DNA of 64,000 nt from Aphodosoma sp045631465. Its GTDB lineage: Bacteria; Bacteroidota; Bacteroidia; Bacteroidales; Paludibacteraceae. The stretch spans positions 1 through 64,000 of the forward strand of contig JAZQUV010000044.1 in the NCBI GenBank assembly GCA_045631465.1. Direction: 5' to 3'. Made by a program: the position numbers and the translations under genes. Position 1 is the stretch's first letter. Each line of letters begins with the position of its first letter. Shown piece after piece: positions 8,735 to 17,922 of this stretch. The notes beneath the pieces were generated by a model. It worked only from the letters and a program-made list of their open reading frames with translations. It was not told the DNA's origin and made no database searches.

Positions 8735-9491
8735 ATTCTTCGAAAAGGATAGATAGTGTTGCAGCTTGCGCTTTTTGGATGTCTTCGTCAACCTTTGGAG
8801 TGAGGTGTTGCTCGCCTTTGCGATAGTAATAAATTACTCCGCATTTGACACATGCTTGATAGCGTGCATAAGGCAATAAATCAACGTATGCAGCTTCGAC
8901 GGCATCCCATATCTGAAGGATGAGTTCGTCGACTTGATCGCGCATTTCGGCCACTCGTTGTTGATTGCGAGTGGTTGATTGTTGATGAGTTTTTTGATTG
9001 GTGCGATGTTCGCAAAATATGTCGTAATGCACGCGAACTTTGGCTATGGTTGGGAATGCTAAAGGCATACCTCCTTGGGCTACGCGTTCTTGCTCGCCGT
9101 CGATGATTTTACGTCCCCAAACTACCAGTGCAGCATCGGTTGTCAAATCTGGCACCGTAAAGTCGTCGGGGTCGAGACCATACAATAATTTTACATCGCT
9201 TTTGAATTCGCCACGCAAAACTGCGAAGTTGAGCACTTGTATGAAATGGGAAACGTGCATACGGGCATTTTTCACCATGTTTTGATACTTTTTGCTCTCT
9301 GTGACTTGCGTTTCGAATGTTACGTTATATTGGTTTACCAATGTTTCGAAAACGGGAAGATATGCCTTGGCTTGAGTCAGAAGTCGCAATGGCACTGGTA
9401 TTTCGTTCATTGGCATACGCTCCATCGCTATTGCTTTTTTTAGCGATTTTAGGCGTGCTTGGTCTGTTTTGGGTAATCTTCTGTAAGGCAT
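8733..9491 (-). CDS. Conserved-looking hypothetical protein
   Basis: Protein of 252 residues that I do not recognise. No signal peptide or membrane segment is seen, so it is probably cytoplasmic and mostly helical. It has a basic N-terminus, a KxxKKAIAxERMPM stretch, and a single CVKCG motif near residue 215 followed by tyrosines, which could be half of a metal site. Codon use matches neighbouring housekeeping genes, and it ends on a strong terminator, so it is very likely a real gene. Function unknown. Confidence 0.75.
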   Translation of the reverse strand: MPYRRLPKTDQARLKSLKKAIAMERMPMNEIPVPLRLLTQAKAYLPVFETLVNQYNVTFETQVTESKKYQNMVKNARMHVSHFIQVLNFAVLRGEFKSDVKLLYGLDPDDFTVPDLTTDAALVVWGRKIIDGEQERVAQGGMPLAFPTIAKVRVHYDIFCEHRTNQKTHQQSTTRNQQRVAEMRDQVDELILQIWDAVEAAYVDLLPYARYQACVKCGVIYYYRKGEQHLTPKVDEDIQKAQAATLSILFEE

Positions 9492-9541
9492 TTTATTAAT
9501 CTGTAATTAATAATTCACAATTCATATTTCTTTGCCACTCC

Positions 9542-10504
9542 CTAATCTATGCGTCCCATTAGTTGTTTTGCAAATTCAATAAATGGGGCTTTTTCTTCGT
9601 CGGTCTTATTGATTTTTGCGATTGCATCCATTGCTTTGGCGTAATATTCTTCCATTGCTTCATTGCATACTCGTGGCATCTCCATTTGTGTGTAGATGTC
9701 GATTATTGTTGCTATTTTCTCTTCGCCTCCGATAGTTTTATTGTTCAATAGTTGCGAAATGGTTTGGCGTTGAGATACGCCACATTTTTTGAGTGTTTGA
9801 ATCAAAAGGAATGTACGCTTGCCACAAAGAATGTCGCCACCGATTTTTTTACCAAATGTTTTTTCGTCGCCATAACAATCGAGATAATCGTCGCGGAGTT
9901 GGAATGCTATACCGATGGCGATACCGAAATCGTAGAGATTGTTGGCATCAGCTTCTGATGCACCACCAAGAATTGCTCCTAATTTGAGACATCCAGCAAG
10001 AAGAACGGCTGTTTTGAGACGAATCATTTCGTAATATTCCTCGATTGTAACGTCCTCGCGTTTTTCGAAGTCGGTATCGTATTGTTGTCCTTCGCAAACT
10101 TCTAATGCTGTTTGAGAGAAGAGTTTAAGTACTGGCAATAGTTTGTCGGCTGGCACTTCTTCGAGATATTGATATGCTTTGATTAGCATAGCATCGCCTG
10201 AAAGAATAGCGGTGTTATCGTCCCATTTAGCCTTGATTGTTGGACGGCCACGACGCACATCGGCATTATCCATCACATCGTCGTGAAGAAGAGTGAAATT
10301 GTGGAATATCTCCATTGCTGCTGCTGGTTTAATGCATTGTTCGATGTTGCCACCAAACATTTGCGCTGCCATCAACACTAAGGTTGGACGAATGCGTTTG
10401 CCGCCCGATTGCAATGCGTAATCTATTGGTTCATAGAGATTTTTAGGCTCTTGATTCCAATCTATTTGTTCAAAATAGGTTTTAACGTAATTTTTTATAT
10501 CCAT
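9542..10504 (-). CDS. Trans-isoprenyl diphosphate synthase
   Basis: Protein of 320 residues of the polyprenyl synthetase family. The first Asp-rich motif is LLHDDVMD (D75, D76, D79) and the second is FQLRDDYLD; GGKRIRP binds the substrate diphosphate. The motif lacks the two-residue insertion of typical bacterial FPP synthases. A Phe lies five residues before the first Asp (F70), a position where aromatic residues limit chain length, so a C15-C20 product is plausible but not settled. The start at 10504 excludes 20 residues that run into a 7-bp repeat. It follows ddl. Confidence 0.9.
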   Translation of the reverse strand: MDIKNYVKTYFEQIDWNQEPKNLYEPIDYALQSGGKRIRPTLVLMAAQMFGGNIEQCIKPAAAMEIFHNFTLLHDDVMDNADVRRGRPTIKAKWDDNTAILSGDAMLIKAYQYLEEVPADKLLPVLKLFSQTALEVCEGQQYDTDFEKREDVTIEEYYEMIRLKTAVLLAGCLKLGAILGGASEADANNLYDFGIAIGIAFQLRDDYLDCYGDEKTFGKKIGGDILCGKRTFLLIQTLKKCGVSQRQTISQLLNNKTIGGEEKIATIIDIYTQMEMPRVCNEAMEEYYAKAMDAIAKINKTDEEKAPFIEFAKQLMGRID

Positions 10505-10515
10505 GATAGAATTAA

Positions 10516-10536
10516 AATTGAGAATTGAGAATTGAG
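10516..10536. repeat. 7-bp tandem repeat (AATTGAG)3
   Basis: Three consecutive AATTGAG units in the gap between ddl and the polyprenyl synthetase gene; part of the heptamer repeat family described elsewhere in this window. Confidence 0.75.
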
Positions 10537-10547
10537 ATTTTTTTCGC

Positions 10548-11528
10548 TTATCGCAAAAATGCATCTTCGATGATTTCGGTCATTACGTCCGCAATATCGA
10601 GTCCTGCGGCACGCACTTGTTGTGGAATGAAACTTGTAGCTGTCATGCCTGGTGTGGTATTCACCTCAAGTAGATTGATTTGTCCTTGTGCATCAATGAT
10701 ATAATCGACACGTATAATACCTTTCGCATTGAGAATACGATAGATTTTTTCGGTTGTTTGTTGCACCTCGCGTGTGATTTCATCGCTTACGCGAGCTGGT
10801 GTGATTTCGTCGACTTGTCCGTTGTATTTGGCATCGTAATCGAAAAATTCGTTGTCGGTAACTACCTCTGTGATAGGGAATATACGTGTTGCAGTCTTGG
10901 TTTTATACATGCCACTCGTAACCTCAGTGCCTTGCATATACGCCTCAATCATCACCTCTTCGCCTTCGCTAAATGCTTTTGCTATTGCCTCTTGGATTTG
11001 GTCTTGTGTTTTCACTTTTGTCACACCAAAACTACTACCACCCACGCTTGGTTTAATAAAACATGGGAGACCAATTTCTTGCATAACTTGCTCATCGGTA
11101 ACACTATCGCCAGCGCGCAACACGATGCTATTTGCCACACGGATGCCAAACGAACGAAGGTAGTTGTTGCAGGCATATTTGTCGAATGTAAGTGCTGCTT
11201 GCAATACATCGCAACATGAGAATGGTATATTCAACAAACGGAAGTAGCCTTGTAGTATGCCATTCTCACCTGGAGTGCCATGAATGGTGATGTAAGCGAA
11301 ATCGAATTTGATTTTTTCGCCTTGATATGTGAACGAGAAATCGTTTTTGTCGATTGGCAATTTTTCACCTGATGGGTGTTCTACATACCAATCTTGACCG
11401 ATAATAACTACTGTATATTTTTCGTATTTTTCGCTTGGAATAAAGGTGTCTAAACCTGCGGCACTACGCATTGACACTTGCCATTCGCTCGAATCGCCAC
11501 CTGCGACAATTGCTATTTTTCTTTTCAT
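10548..11528 (-). CDS. ddl: D-alanine--D-alanine ligase
   Basis: Protein of 326 residues joining two D-alanines for the peptidoglycan stem peptide. It shows the N-terminal VAGGDSSEWQVS loop, the glycine-rich KPSVGGSSFGVTKV ATP-binding loop, and the C-terminal DYIID and LEVNTTPGMT metal-binding motifs of the ATP-grasp fold. Length and motifs are standard. It lies downstream of rluD with a 90-bp gap and upstream of the prenyl synthase. Confidence 0.95.
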   Translation of the reverse strand: MKRKIAIVAGGDSSEWQVSMRSAAGLDTFIPSEKYEKYTVVIIGQDWYVEHPSGEKLPIDKNDFSFTYQGEKIKFDFAYITIHGTPGENGILQGYFRLLNIPFSCCDVLQAALTFDKYACNNYLRSFGIRVANSIVLRAGDSVTDEQVMQEIGLPCFIKPSVGGSSFGVTKVKTQDQIQEAIAKAFSEGEEVMIEAYMQGTEVTSGMYKTKTATRIFPITEVVTDNEFFDYDAKYNGQVDEITPARVSDEITREVQQTTEKIYRILNAKGIIRVDYIIDAQGQINLLEVNTTPGMTATSFIPQQVRAAGLDIADVMTEIIEDAFLR

Positions 11529-11617
11529 TATATTTATTATTTAAGAAGACAAAAAGACATAATAACAAAAAGTAATTTCTTATGCCATTTTGTTATCCTA
11601 TCTTTTATTTATCAAAA

Positions 11618-12685
11618 TCAATCTATTATATTTGAAGGATTATATTTACGCCATTTTTCTAACAAGGCGGTTATATCGGCAGGCAATTCGCTATCGAATT
11701 GCATCCACTCGCCTGTGGTTGGGTGAGTAAATCCAAGGGTCTTTGCATGCAATGCTTGACGAGGACACACTTCGAAACAATTGCGTACAAATTGTTTATA
11801 CTTAGCTGTCGGTACGCCTTTCAATGGTTCGTTACCTCCATAACGGTCGTCATTGAATAACGTATGCCCAATGTGTTTCATATGCACACGTATTTGGTGC
11901 GTACGACCAGTTTCTAGTTTGCATTCGACCAAAGTGCAATATGCAAATCGTTCTATCACTTTGTAGTGTGTAACGGCATGTTTGGCTAACGGATTTTCGT
12001 TCTCATCGAAAACGGTAAATAGCATACGGTCGCGAGGATCACGCGCTAGAGCTCCGATAATTGTACCTTGATCTTCTTTGACCGTTCCCCAAACAAGAGC
12101 ATTATAGGTGCGCTCGGTCGTTTTATTGAAGAATTGTAGTGCAAGATTGGCTTTTGCCTCCTCATTTTTTGCCACAAGCAATAGGCCTGAAGTATCTTTG
12201 TCGATGCGATGAACAAGCCCAATATGTGGGTTGTTTGCATCAAATTTTGGGTCGTTGCGCATATGCCATGCTACGGCATTGAGTAATGTGCCATCGAAAT
12301 TACCAAATCCAGGATGCACAACAAGATTAGGTTGTTTGTTTACCAATATTATATCATCATCTTCATAAACAATATCAATTGGAATTTCTTGCGGCTCGAT
12401 TGTCACTGCACTGCGAGGGTAGTCGAGTACGATTGATATAACGTCAAGAGGTTTAACCTTGTAATTGCTTTTTACGGGCTTGTCATTGACCAAAATACGT
12501 TCGGCATCAGCTGCCTCTTGAATACGATTGCGCGACACGTTGCCCATGCAATTAACAAGATACTTGTCGATGCGCACCATCGTTTGTCCTTTATCGACAG
12601 TGAAACGATAGTGTTCGTAACGCTCTCGTGGTTGCTCAATGAGCAACTCATCATCTTCTTCGTATATATTATTGCTATTTTCCAT
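11618..12685 (-). CDS. rluD: RluD-family 23S rRNA pseudouridine synthase
   Basis: Protein of 355 residues. An N-terminal S4 RNA-binding domain (about 32-95, RIDKYLVNCMGNVSRNRIQ) is followed by a pseudouridine synthase domain carrying HRIDKDTSGLLL with catalytic D162. RluD-type enzymes modify helix 69 of 23S rRNA. It begins 5 bp after the PASTA gene stop, forming the familiar PASTA-rluD-ddl order. The exact target uridines are assumed from the family. Confidence 0.93.
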   Translation of the reverse strand: MENSNNIYEEDDELLIEQPRERYEHYRFTVDKGQTMVRIDKYLVNCMGNVSRNRIQEAADAERILVNDKPVKSNYKVKPLDVISIVLDYPRSAVTIEPQEIPIDIVYEDDDIILVNKQPNLVVHPGFGNFDGTLLNAVAWHMRNDPKFDANNPHIGLVHRIDKDTSGLLLVAKNEEAKANLALQFFNKTTERTYNALVWGTVKEDQGTIIGALARDPRDRMLFTVFDENENPLAKHAVTHYKVIERFAYCTLVECKLETGRTHQIRVHMKHIGHTLFNDDRYGGNEPLKGVPTAKYKQFVRNCFEVCPRQALHAKTLGFTHPTTGEWMQFDSELPADITALLEKWRKYNPSNIID

Positions 12686-12690
12686 AAAAA

Positions 12691-13485
12691 TTAGAAAAAA
12701 TCCTCATCTATTTCTTGCGTTCCTTTTGAGAGTTTCAACTCTACGGCTTTACCTCCGTAAACCGACAATCCTGCATCTGGAGTTTGCTGATATACTCTAT
12801 ATTTCAAACTATCAGCGCCATCAATAGGCATTTCGTCAAAATGTGCTGCACCAAAGCCTAATCTATACTCTTCGATTGTTTTTTTCGCTTCTGGCAATGT
12901 CATGCCAAGAAAACTTGGCACTACTACCTCTATCGACATATCGTTTTGTCCAACTACAAGAATTATCTGACTACCATCTGGAACTCGCGAACCTACAGCC
13001 AATACGCTATCGCCCCACATCAACGACAATACTTCGTCATTGAATTCGTATGGTTCATATCTTACAGAGTCAACATTAAATCCTAATGTTTTAAGGTTCG
13101 ATTGCACTTTGCGTCGACTCTCCCCTACTAGATTAGGAACTATCACCATCTTACGTTGTTTGCTATTGATTGTAAGATAAATTTTGCGATTTTTCTTAAC
13201 AAGTGTACCCACAGCTGGCGATTGTTCTGCAATCTCACCGCCTTTCATATTACGAATATAGACCGAATCGATAATTTCGTAGGTCAAATTACAATCTTTC
13301 AATATCAATTCAGCCTCTTCAACATACATACCCGACAAATCTGGCACCTCAACCGACTCACCATGACGAGTATATACATCTAATCGCCAAAACACTACCC
13401 AACACACCACAAACACCAATACTATTGCGGCCAATAAATTAAGCCACAAAAACTTACTCTTCAAAAAATTCAAAATTGTTTTCAT
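12691..13485 (-). CDS. PASTA-domain membrane-anchored protein
   Basis: Protein of 264 residues. A single N-terminal membrane segment (about 13-32) is followed by three PASTA repeats (about 45-110, 113-182, 184-258), recognisable from VEVPDLSGM, VIVPNLVGES and VVPSFLGMT openings. PASTA domains bind peptidoglycan-like ligands, so this is probably a periplasmic cell-wall sensor or scaffold. There is no kinase domain; stand-alone PASTA proteins next to rluD and ddl are usual in Bacteroidales. Confidence 0.9.
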   Translation of the reverse strand: MKTILNFLKSKFLWLNLLAAIVLVFVVCWVVFWRLDVYTRHGESVEVPDLSGMYVEEAELILKDCNLTYEIIDSVYIRNMKGGEIAEQSPAVGTLVKKNRKIYLTINSKQRKMVIVPNLVGESRRKVQSNLKTLGFNVDSVRYEPYEFNDEVLSLMWGDSVLAVGSRVPDGSQIILVVGQNDMSIEVVVPSFLGMTLPEAKKTIEEYRLGFGAAHFDEMPIDGADSLKYRVYQQTPDAGLSVYGGKAVELKLSKGTQEIDEDFF

Positions 13486-13582
13486 ACTATTAGATACGTA
13501 ACATAAAACGTTGAAATCAAAGCCAAAACAGAAGATTAGAAACCTAGCCTTCCGCGTCTCTACTATTGCTTCTAATGAGATG

Positions 13583-13590
13583 CAAAGTTA
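13583..13590 (-). promoter_or_regulatory. -7 element for the PASTA-rluD-ddl operon
   Basis: CAAAGTTA reads TAACTTTG on the minus strand, a perfect -7 motif. Transcription would start near 13576, giving a leader of about 90 nt before the PASTA gene. Confidence 0.6.
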
Positions 13591-13605
13591 CAAAATTTTG
13601 AGCAA

Positions 13606-13644
13606 TAAAAAAAGTATAGACAAATAATTTTGTCCATACTTTTC
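13606..13644 (-). terminator. Terminator after rpmH
   Basis: AGTATAGACAAA pairs with TTTGTCCATACT (one mismatch) around a 4-nt loop. On the minus strand it is followed by a run of T, as expected for an intrinsic terminator 32 bp past the rpmH stop. Confidence 0.75.
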
Positions 13645-13675
13645 TTATTTTCTTTTAATGTAACCGACTAGTTAA

Positions 13676-13834
13676 TTATGCTTTTTTGCAATATTCGTCA
13701 GATACAGTCAATTTTTTACGACCATGAGCACGACGTGCAGCCAATACACGACGACCATTTGCTGTAGCCATTCTTTCACGGAATCCGTGTTTGTTTCTTC
13801 TTTTACGGTTAGAAGGTTGGAATGTTCTTTTCAT
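13676..13834 (-). CDS. rpmH: 50S ribosomal protein L34
   Basis: A 52-residue, very basic protein that opens MKRTFQPSNRKRRNKHGFRE and continues RMATANGRRVLAARRAHGRK, the L34 signature. It is part of the large ribosomal subunit near the exit tunnel. It has its own promoter and terminator. The short acidic C-terminal tail (SDEYCKKA) extends a few residues beyond the E. coli length, as is common in Bacteroidota. Confidence 0.97.
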   Translation of the reverse strand: MKRTFQPSNRKRRNKHGFRERMATANGRRVLAARRAHGRKKLTVSDEYCKKA

Positions 13835-13878
13835 TGCTTCAATATTTTAATTGTTTTACTTTCCACTAATTCGGGTTG

Positions 13879-13886
13879 CAAAGGTA
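13879..13886 (-). promoter_or_regulatory. Promoter of rpmH
   Basis: CAAAGGTA reads TACCTTTG on the minus strand; a TTTG -33 element (GCAAAC at 13905-13910 on the plus strand) lies 19 bp upstream. The predicted start near 13872 leaves a leader of about 38 nt. Confidence 0.7.
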
Positions 13887-13981
13887 GTCATTTTTTTCGA
13901 CATAGCAAACTATTTCCACTCTTTTTTGCAAAAAACTTTCGTTTACTCCTTAAATATAGGGCTTTTATCGTTTTTTTTTCG

Positions 13982-13989
13982 TACCTTTG
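13982..13989 (+). promoter_or_regulatory. Candidate -7 element for miaB
   Basis: TACCTTTG matches TAnnTTTG about 120 bp ahead of the miaB start codon, divergent from the rpmH promoter. No clear -33 TTTG was found at the usual distance. Confidence 0.5.
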
Positions 13990-14110
13990 CACTCGATTTC
14001 CACAGCATTTTGACGATTTTAATAGCATATCACATCTATTTTACCTCATATAGAATATGCTTTTTTTCGCAAAATACTCATTTTTAATTGCAAAATCAAT
14101 TATTTTCACA

Positions 14111-15430
14111 ATGGATAAAAAACTCTTTATCGAGACCTATGGCTGCCAAATGAACGTGGCCGATAGCGAAGTGGTGGCTGCCATTATGCAGTCCGATGGC
14201 TACATGCTCACCGACAAAATAACCGAAGCCGATGCCATTTTGGTCAACACTTGCTCTATTCGCGACAATGCCGAGCAGAAAGTACTCGGTCGCCTTCAAT
14301 ATTTCCAATCTCTACGCCGCAAAAACAAAAATCTTATCGTCGGCGTAATTGGTTGTATGGCAGAACGCGTGCAAGACGACCTCATCAACAACCATGATGT
14401 CAACTTCGTAGCTGGTCCTGATGCTTATCTCGACCTTCCTAACCTCGTTGGTGCTGCCGAACGTGGCGAAAAGGCTATCAATGTCGAACTCTCAACTACC
14501 GAAACCTACAAAGATGTACTCCCTGCCCGCATTGGCAAAACTATCTCTGGTTTTGTCAGCATCATGCGCGGTTGCAACAACTTCTGCTCTTACTGCATCG
14601 TGCCTTACACTCGTGGTCGTGAGCGCAGTCGCGACCTCAACAGCATCATCCGCGAAGTGAAAGACCTCGACGCAAAAGGCTACAAAGAAGTTACCCTACT
14701 CGGACAAAACGTCAACTCTTATAAATATGTGGATGGCGACATCACCATCGGCTTCCCCGAACTCCTCGAACGCGTGGCCGAAGCCGTGCCTACAATGCGC
14801 ATCCGCTTCACTACATCGCACCCTAAAGACATGAGCGATGCTACACTCGAAGCTATCAGCCGCCACCCTAACCTCTGCCGATTCATCCACCTACCTGTGC
14901 AAAGCGGTAGCAATGCCATCCTCAAAAGCATGAATCGCAAATACACTCGCGAGTGGTATCTCGACCGCATCGCCGCCATCCGACGCATCCTTCCTGATGC
15001 TGCAATTGGCACCGACGTTTTCTGCGGTTTCCATGGCGAAACTCTCGATGACCATGCCGAAACCCTCTCCCTCATGCGCGAATGTGCATTCGACCAAGCC
15101 TTCATGTTCAAATACTCAGAACGCCCTGGCACTTTCGCATCTCGTCATTTGCCTGACAACATCTCCGAAGAAGAAAAAGTGCGCCGCTTGAACGAAATCA
15201 TCGCCCTTCAAGTCGAACTCAGCCACGAATCCAACAAACGCGACATTGGCAAAACATTCGAAGTCCTCGTCGAAGGCTACTCAAAACGTAGTCGCGAACA
15301 ATTCTGTGGCCGTTCTTCTCAAAACAAAATGATAGTATTCCCTAAATCAGGGCACAAAATTGGCGACCTCGTCATGGTACGCGTCACCGAAGTAACCGCT
15401 GCCACACTTATCGGCGAAGTAGTAGAATAA
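14111..15430 (+). CDS. miaB: tRNA-2-methylthio-N6-dimethylallyladenosine synthase
   Basis: Protein of 439 residues of the methylthiotransferase family, adding a methylthio group to i6A37 of tRNA. The N-terminal domain has the three cluster cysteines C12, C48 and C82. The radical-SAM motif RGCNNFCSYC supplies C155, C159 and C162. A TRAM RNA-binding domain closes the protein (about 375-439). The longer reading frame starts 18 codons upstream, but those residues are hydrophobic and AT-coded, so the Met at 14111 is preferred. C-rich wobble positions mark it as highly adapted. Confidence 0.96.
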   Translation: MDKKLFIETYGCQMNVADSEVVAAIMQSDGYMLTDKITEADAILVNTCSIRDNAEQKVLGRLQYFQSLRRKNKNLIVGVIGCMAERVQDDLINNHDVNFVAGPDAYLDLPNLVGAAERGEKAINVELSTTETYKDVLPARIGKTISGFVSIMRGCNNFCSYCIVPYTRGRERSRDLNSIIREVKDLDAKGYKEVTLLGQNVNSYKYVDGDITIGFPELLERVAEAVPTMRIRFTTSHPKDMSDATLEAISRHPNLCRFIHLPVQSGSNAILKSMNRKYTREWYLDRIAAIRRILPDAAIGTDVFCGFHGETLDDHAETLSLMRECAFDQAFMFKYSERPGTFASRHLPDNISEEEKVRRLNEIIALQVELSHESNKRDIGKTFEVLVEGYSKRSREQFCGRSSQNKMIVFPKSGHKIGDLVMVRVTEVTAATLIGEVVE

Positions 15431-15458
15431 AAAAAAGCACCAATTGGTGCTTTTTTTA
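15429..15458. terminator. Bidirectional terminator between miaB and trmB
   Basis: A perfect GCACCAATTGGTGC hairpin (15437-15450) flanked by A and T tracts. It serves both convergent genes; the trmB stop codon lies in the T tract. Confidence 0.92.
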
Positions 15459-16220
15459 TTTCCCCATATCCAATTCCGAACGCTTCTTACGCCCAAAACT
15501 ACGATACTCATCATACTCTATCTCTACGTCTGGCTCTACCAACTGAGCGTCTGCTGGCAATCTGAATTGTATATATTTAATATCTATACCTCGAGCCAAC
15601 CACTGACGTTCGTAATATGTCTTAATCTCAAGCACTGGATCATCAGTCACATCGCGATAAAGATTCTCCGTAACCACATTCACCGGCAAACCACTAGCCT
15701 CTGCCATCAATCGAGTATATGTAAACAAAAAGTTACTATCGCTCTTCAAGTGCACCAATCCGCCATCGACCAACACCTTTTTGTATAATCCCATAAAATA
15801 GGTAGAGGTCAATCGTTTATTCACTTTCTTCATCTGTGGGTCAGCAAACGTAATCCATATTTCGCTCACTTCGCCTGGTGCAAAAAAATGCTCTATTGCA
15901 TTGATTCCTGTACGCAAAAATGCACAATTCTTCAATCCCGACTGATGCGCCTCAGTAGCTCCAGTCCACATACGCGCACCCTTGATATCGATACCAATAA
16001 AATTCTTTTCAGGATACTGACGTGCCAATCCCACAGCATACTCTCCCTTACCACATCCCAACTCCAACACTATCGGATTGTTATTGCCAAAATAACACTC
16101 TCCCCAATGCCCACGCATTTCAAACTGAGCACCGGTCTTCACTATATCGTTATACGACAATTGGAACACGTTTGGCAACTGCTCCATATCGGCAAATTTC
16201 TTTAACTTATTCTTTCCCAT
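15456..16220 (-). CDS. trmB: tRNA (guanine-N7-)-methyltransferase
   Basis: Protein of 254 residues making m7G46 in tRNA with S-adenosylmethionine. The SAM-binding motif VLELGCGKGEYAVGLA is at about 51-66, followed by NFIGIDIKGARMW, and the family segment WITFADPQMKKVNKRLT is in the middle. The C-terminal tail is longer and charged. Its start overlaps the end of the gldH gene by 14 bp, so the genes are co-transcribed. Confidence 0.95.
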   Translation of the reverse strand: MGKNKLKKFADMEQLPNVFQLSYNDIVKTGAQFEMRGHWGECYFGNNNPIVLELGCGKGEYAVGLARQYPEKNFIGIDIKGARMWTGATEAHQSGLKNCAFLRTGINAIEHFFAPGEVSEIWITFADPQMKKVNKRLTSTYFMGLYKKVLVDGGLVHLKSDSNFLFTYTRLMAEASGLPVNVVTENLYRDVTDDPVLEIKTYYERQWLARGIDIKYIQFRLPADAQLVEPDVEIEYDEYRSFGRKKRSELDMGK

Positions 16221-16689
16221 TTTTCTCTATTATTTGTAGTCCTACGTTCGTTATTCCCCTCAATTCATCCTCTCTCATTGCTTGTTCTATGATATAGGTA
16301 TATGTCCCTGCTTGCGAATAGCGCATCTCTTCTTTGTAATAATACAAATTGGTATACAACGACCCTATACCCGAACCAAGCCAACGTCCATAATTATCTG
16401 CCAAATAATACTCTATCGTATCTCGCCTACATGTACTATCTGGTGCTATCTCTGTCACAAACAGCCATATATTTTGATAGTCATAGTCGCCACTATTACG
16501 CACCAATATGCCCGACTCATACATCAATGTTGTATCTTCGATATTAACATCAAATCTCACAACACTATCTCTGTACCACGTCGGATGCGACAATCTCACC
16601 GTATCGTCAAACACCACCCCTGTGCGACCGCATGCCACTACTACGCATAACATCGCACAAGCCACTACATATCTAAATGCCTTAATCAT
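16207..16689 (-). CDS. gldH: Gliding-motility/T9SS-associated lipoprotein GldH
   Basis: Protein of 160 residues with a lipoprotein signal (hydrophobic stretch ending VVACG, Cys about residue 18). The body matches GldH in pattern: VVFDDTVRL, WYRDSVVRFDV, YQNIWLFVTE, GIGSLYTNLYYY. GldH belongs to the gliding and type IX secretion gene set, found in non-gliding Bacteroidales too, where its exact function is uncertain. I chose the Met at 16689 because it gives a compact signal peptide; an alternative is 16701. It overlaps both neighbours slightly. Confidence 0.88.
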   Translation of the reverse strand: MIKAFRYVVACAMLCVVVACGRTGVVFDDTVRLSHPTWYRDSVVRFDVNIEDTTLMYESGILVRNSGDYDYQNIWLFVTEIAPDSTCRRDTIEYYLADNYGRWLGSGIGSLYTNLYYYKEEMRYSQAGTYTYIIEQAMREDELRGITNVGLQIIEKNGKE

Positions 16690-17854
16690 TCTTTTCTCCA
16701 TTATTATTTCGTTGACGACGACCTCCATTATGATGACCTCCATTACGTCCGCCTCTATCATGACGACGACCACCACCATTTGGTTTTTTATCAAAACGTG
16801 TCAAACTATCTTGTCCCACAACGTTTTGATAATCTGCTTGTGGCACATCTGCTTCTCCATCTTTCACTACCAACGATGCCACTTTCTCGCCACGACGATT
16901 TATTGCCATAATCTCTTTCGCACGTTCCACACTGATCACCTGCAAGTTGGCCGGTATATTTTGGTCTGAACTATATGTCAACTGACGTTTAAACACATCG
17001 GCTTTGAAGAAATAATACGTACCCTCTATTGTTTCCAACGAAATATCTTTTGGTGGAAAATCTTTTTGCGCATCCACATACATCGGTGCTTCAAAATTCA
17101 CACAGCATTTAATCTTTGCGCATTGTCCAGCCAATTTCAACGGATTGGTACTCAAATCCTGATAACGCGCTGCTGTTGTCGACACACTCACAAAATTGCT
17201 CATCCATGTCGTACAACACAACTCTCGACCACATGGTCCAATACCTCCAATACGGCCTGCTTCCTGACGCGCACCAATCTGTTTCATCTCAATACGCACA
17301 CGGAATTCTTCGGCAAACACCTTAATCAACTGACGAAAGTCTACACGGTCATCAGCTATATAATAGAATATTGCCTTACTACCATCTCCTTGATATTCAA
17401 CGTCACCAATTTTCATAGCGAGTTGCATGTCTTTCGCTATCTTACGCGCACGAATCATCGTTGCCTGCTCCTTCGCCTTCGCCTCTTCATATTTCTCCAT
17501 ATCCACAGGCTTCACCTTGCGATACACTTTGCGCACCTCATAACGCTCCATGTTGATGCGGTTTTTCTTTATCTGACTCAACACCAAACGCCCCATCAAC
17601 GTCACCACACCAATATCATGACCAGGATTTGCTTCAACAGCCACCATATCACCTTTTTCTATTGCAATATGCTCACTATTAACAAAATATCCTTTACGCG
17701 TATTTTTGAATTGCACCTCTACAAGGTCTGTATCCAACTTTGTCTCTGGCAAATCCGCCAACCAGTCCACCACTGGCAACTGTTGCAACGTATTACCCTT
17801 AAATCCCTTCTCGCCAGGATTACTTCCACCATTATTTAATGTTATCTCTTCCAT
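16682..17854 (-). CDS. RicT/YaaT-like PSP1-domain protein
   Basis: Protein of 390 residues. The PSP1 C-terminal domain (about 85-200) is followed by the cysteine-rich segment GPCGRELCCTTW with CAKIKCCVNFE, typical of RicT-like proteins that carry Fe-S clusters in Bacillus. The last 45 residues are Gly/Arg/Asn/His-rich and probably disordered. In Bacteroidales this gene usually sits between holB and gldH, as here. Role is unclear outside Firmicutes; RNA maturation is one possibility. The start at 17854 discards 21 unlikely upstream residues. Confidence 0.85.
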   Translation of the reverse strand: MEEITLNNGGSNPGEKGFKGNTLQQLPVVDWLADLPETKLDTDLVEVQFKNTRKGYFVNSEHIAIEKGDMVAVEANPGHDIGVVTLMGRLVLSQIKKNRINMERYEVRKVYRKVKPVDMEKYEEAKAKEQATMIRARKIAKDMQLAMKIGDVEYQGDGSKAIFYYIADDRVDFRQLIKVFAEEFRVRIEMKQIGARQEAGRIGGIGPCGRELCCTTWMSNFVSVSTTAARYQDLSTNPLKLAGQCAKIKCCVNFEAPMYVDAQKDFPPKDISLETIEGTYYFFKADVFKRQLTYSSDQNIPANLQVISVERAKEIMAINRRGEKVASLVVKDGEADVPQADYQNVVGQDSLTRFDKKPNGGGRRHDRGGRNGGHHNGGRRQRNNNGEKND

Positions 17855-17922
17855 AATCAAATAATTATAATTTCGACAAAAGTACCGACATAAAATCCGC
17901 ACTCCTGTTAAAAACAAACAAC

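Noticed and set aside
13601..13860. Replication origin near rpmH
   Set aside because: rpmH often lies near oriC in other phyla, but no dnaA, DnaA boxes or rnpA were seen here.
17066..17839. 257-residue plus-strand frame opposite the RicT-like gene
   Set aside because: Antisense shadow; His/Thr/Ile-rich with no domain, while the minus-strand protein has clear PSP1 and cysteine motifs.
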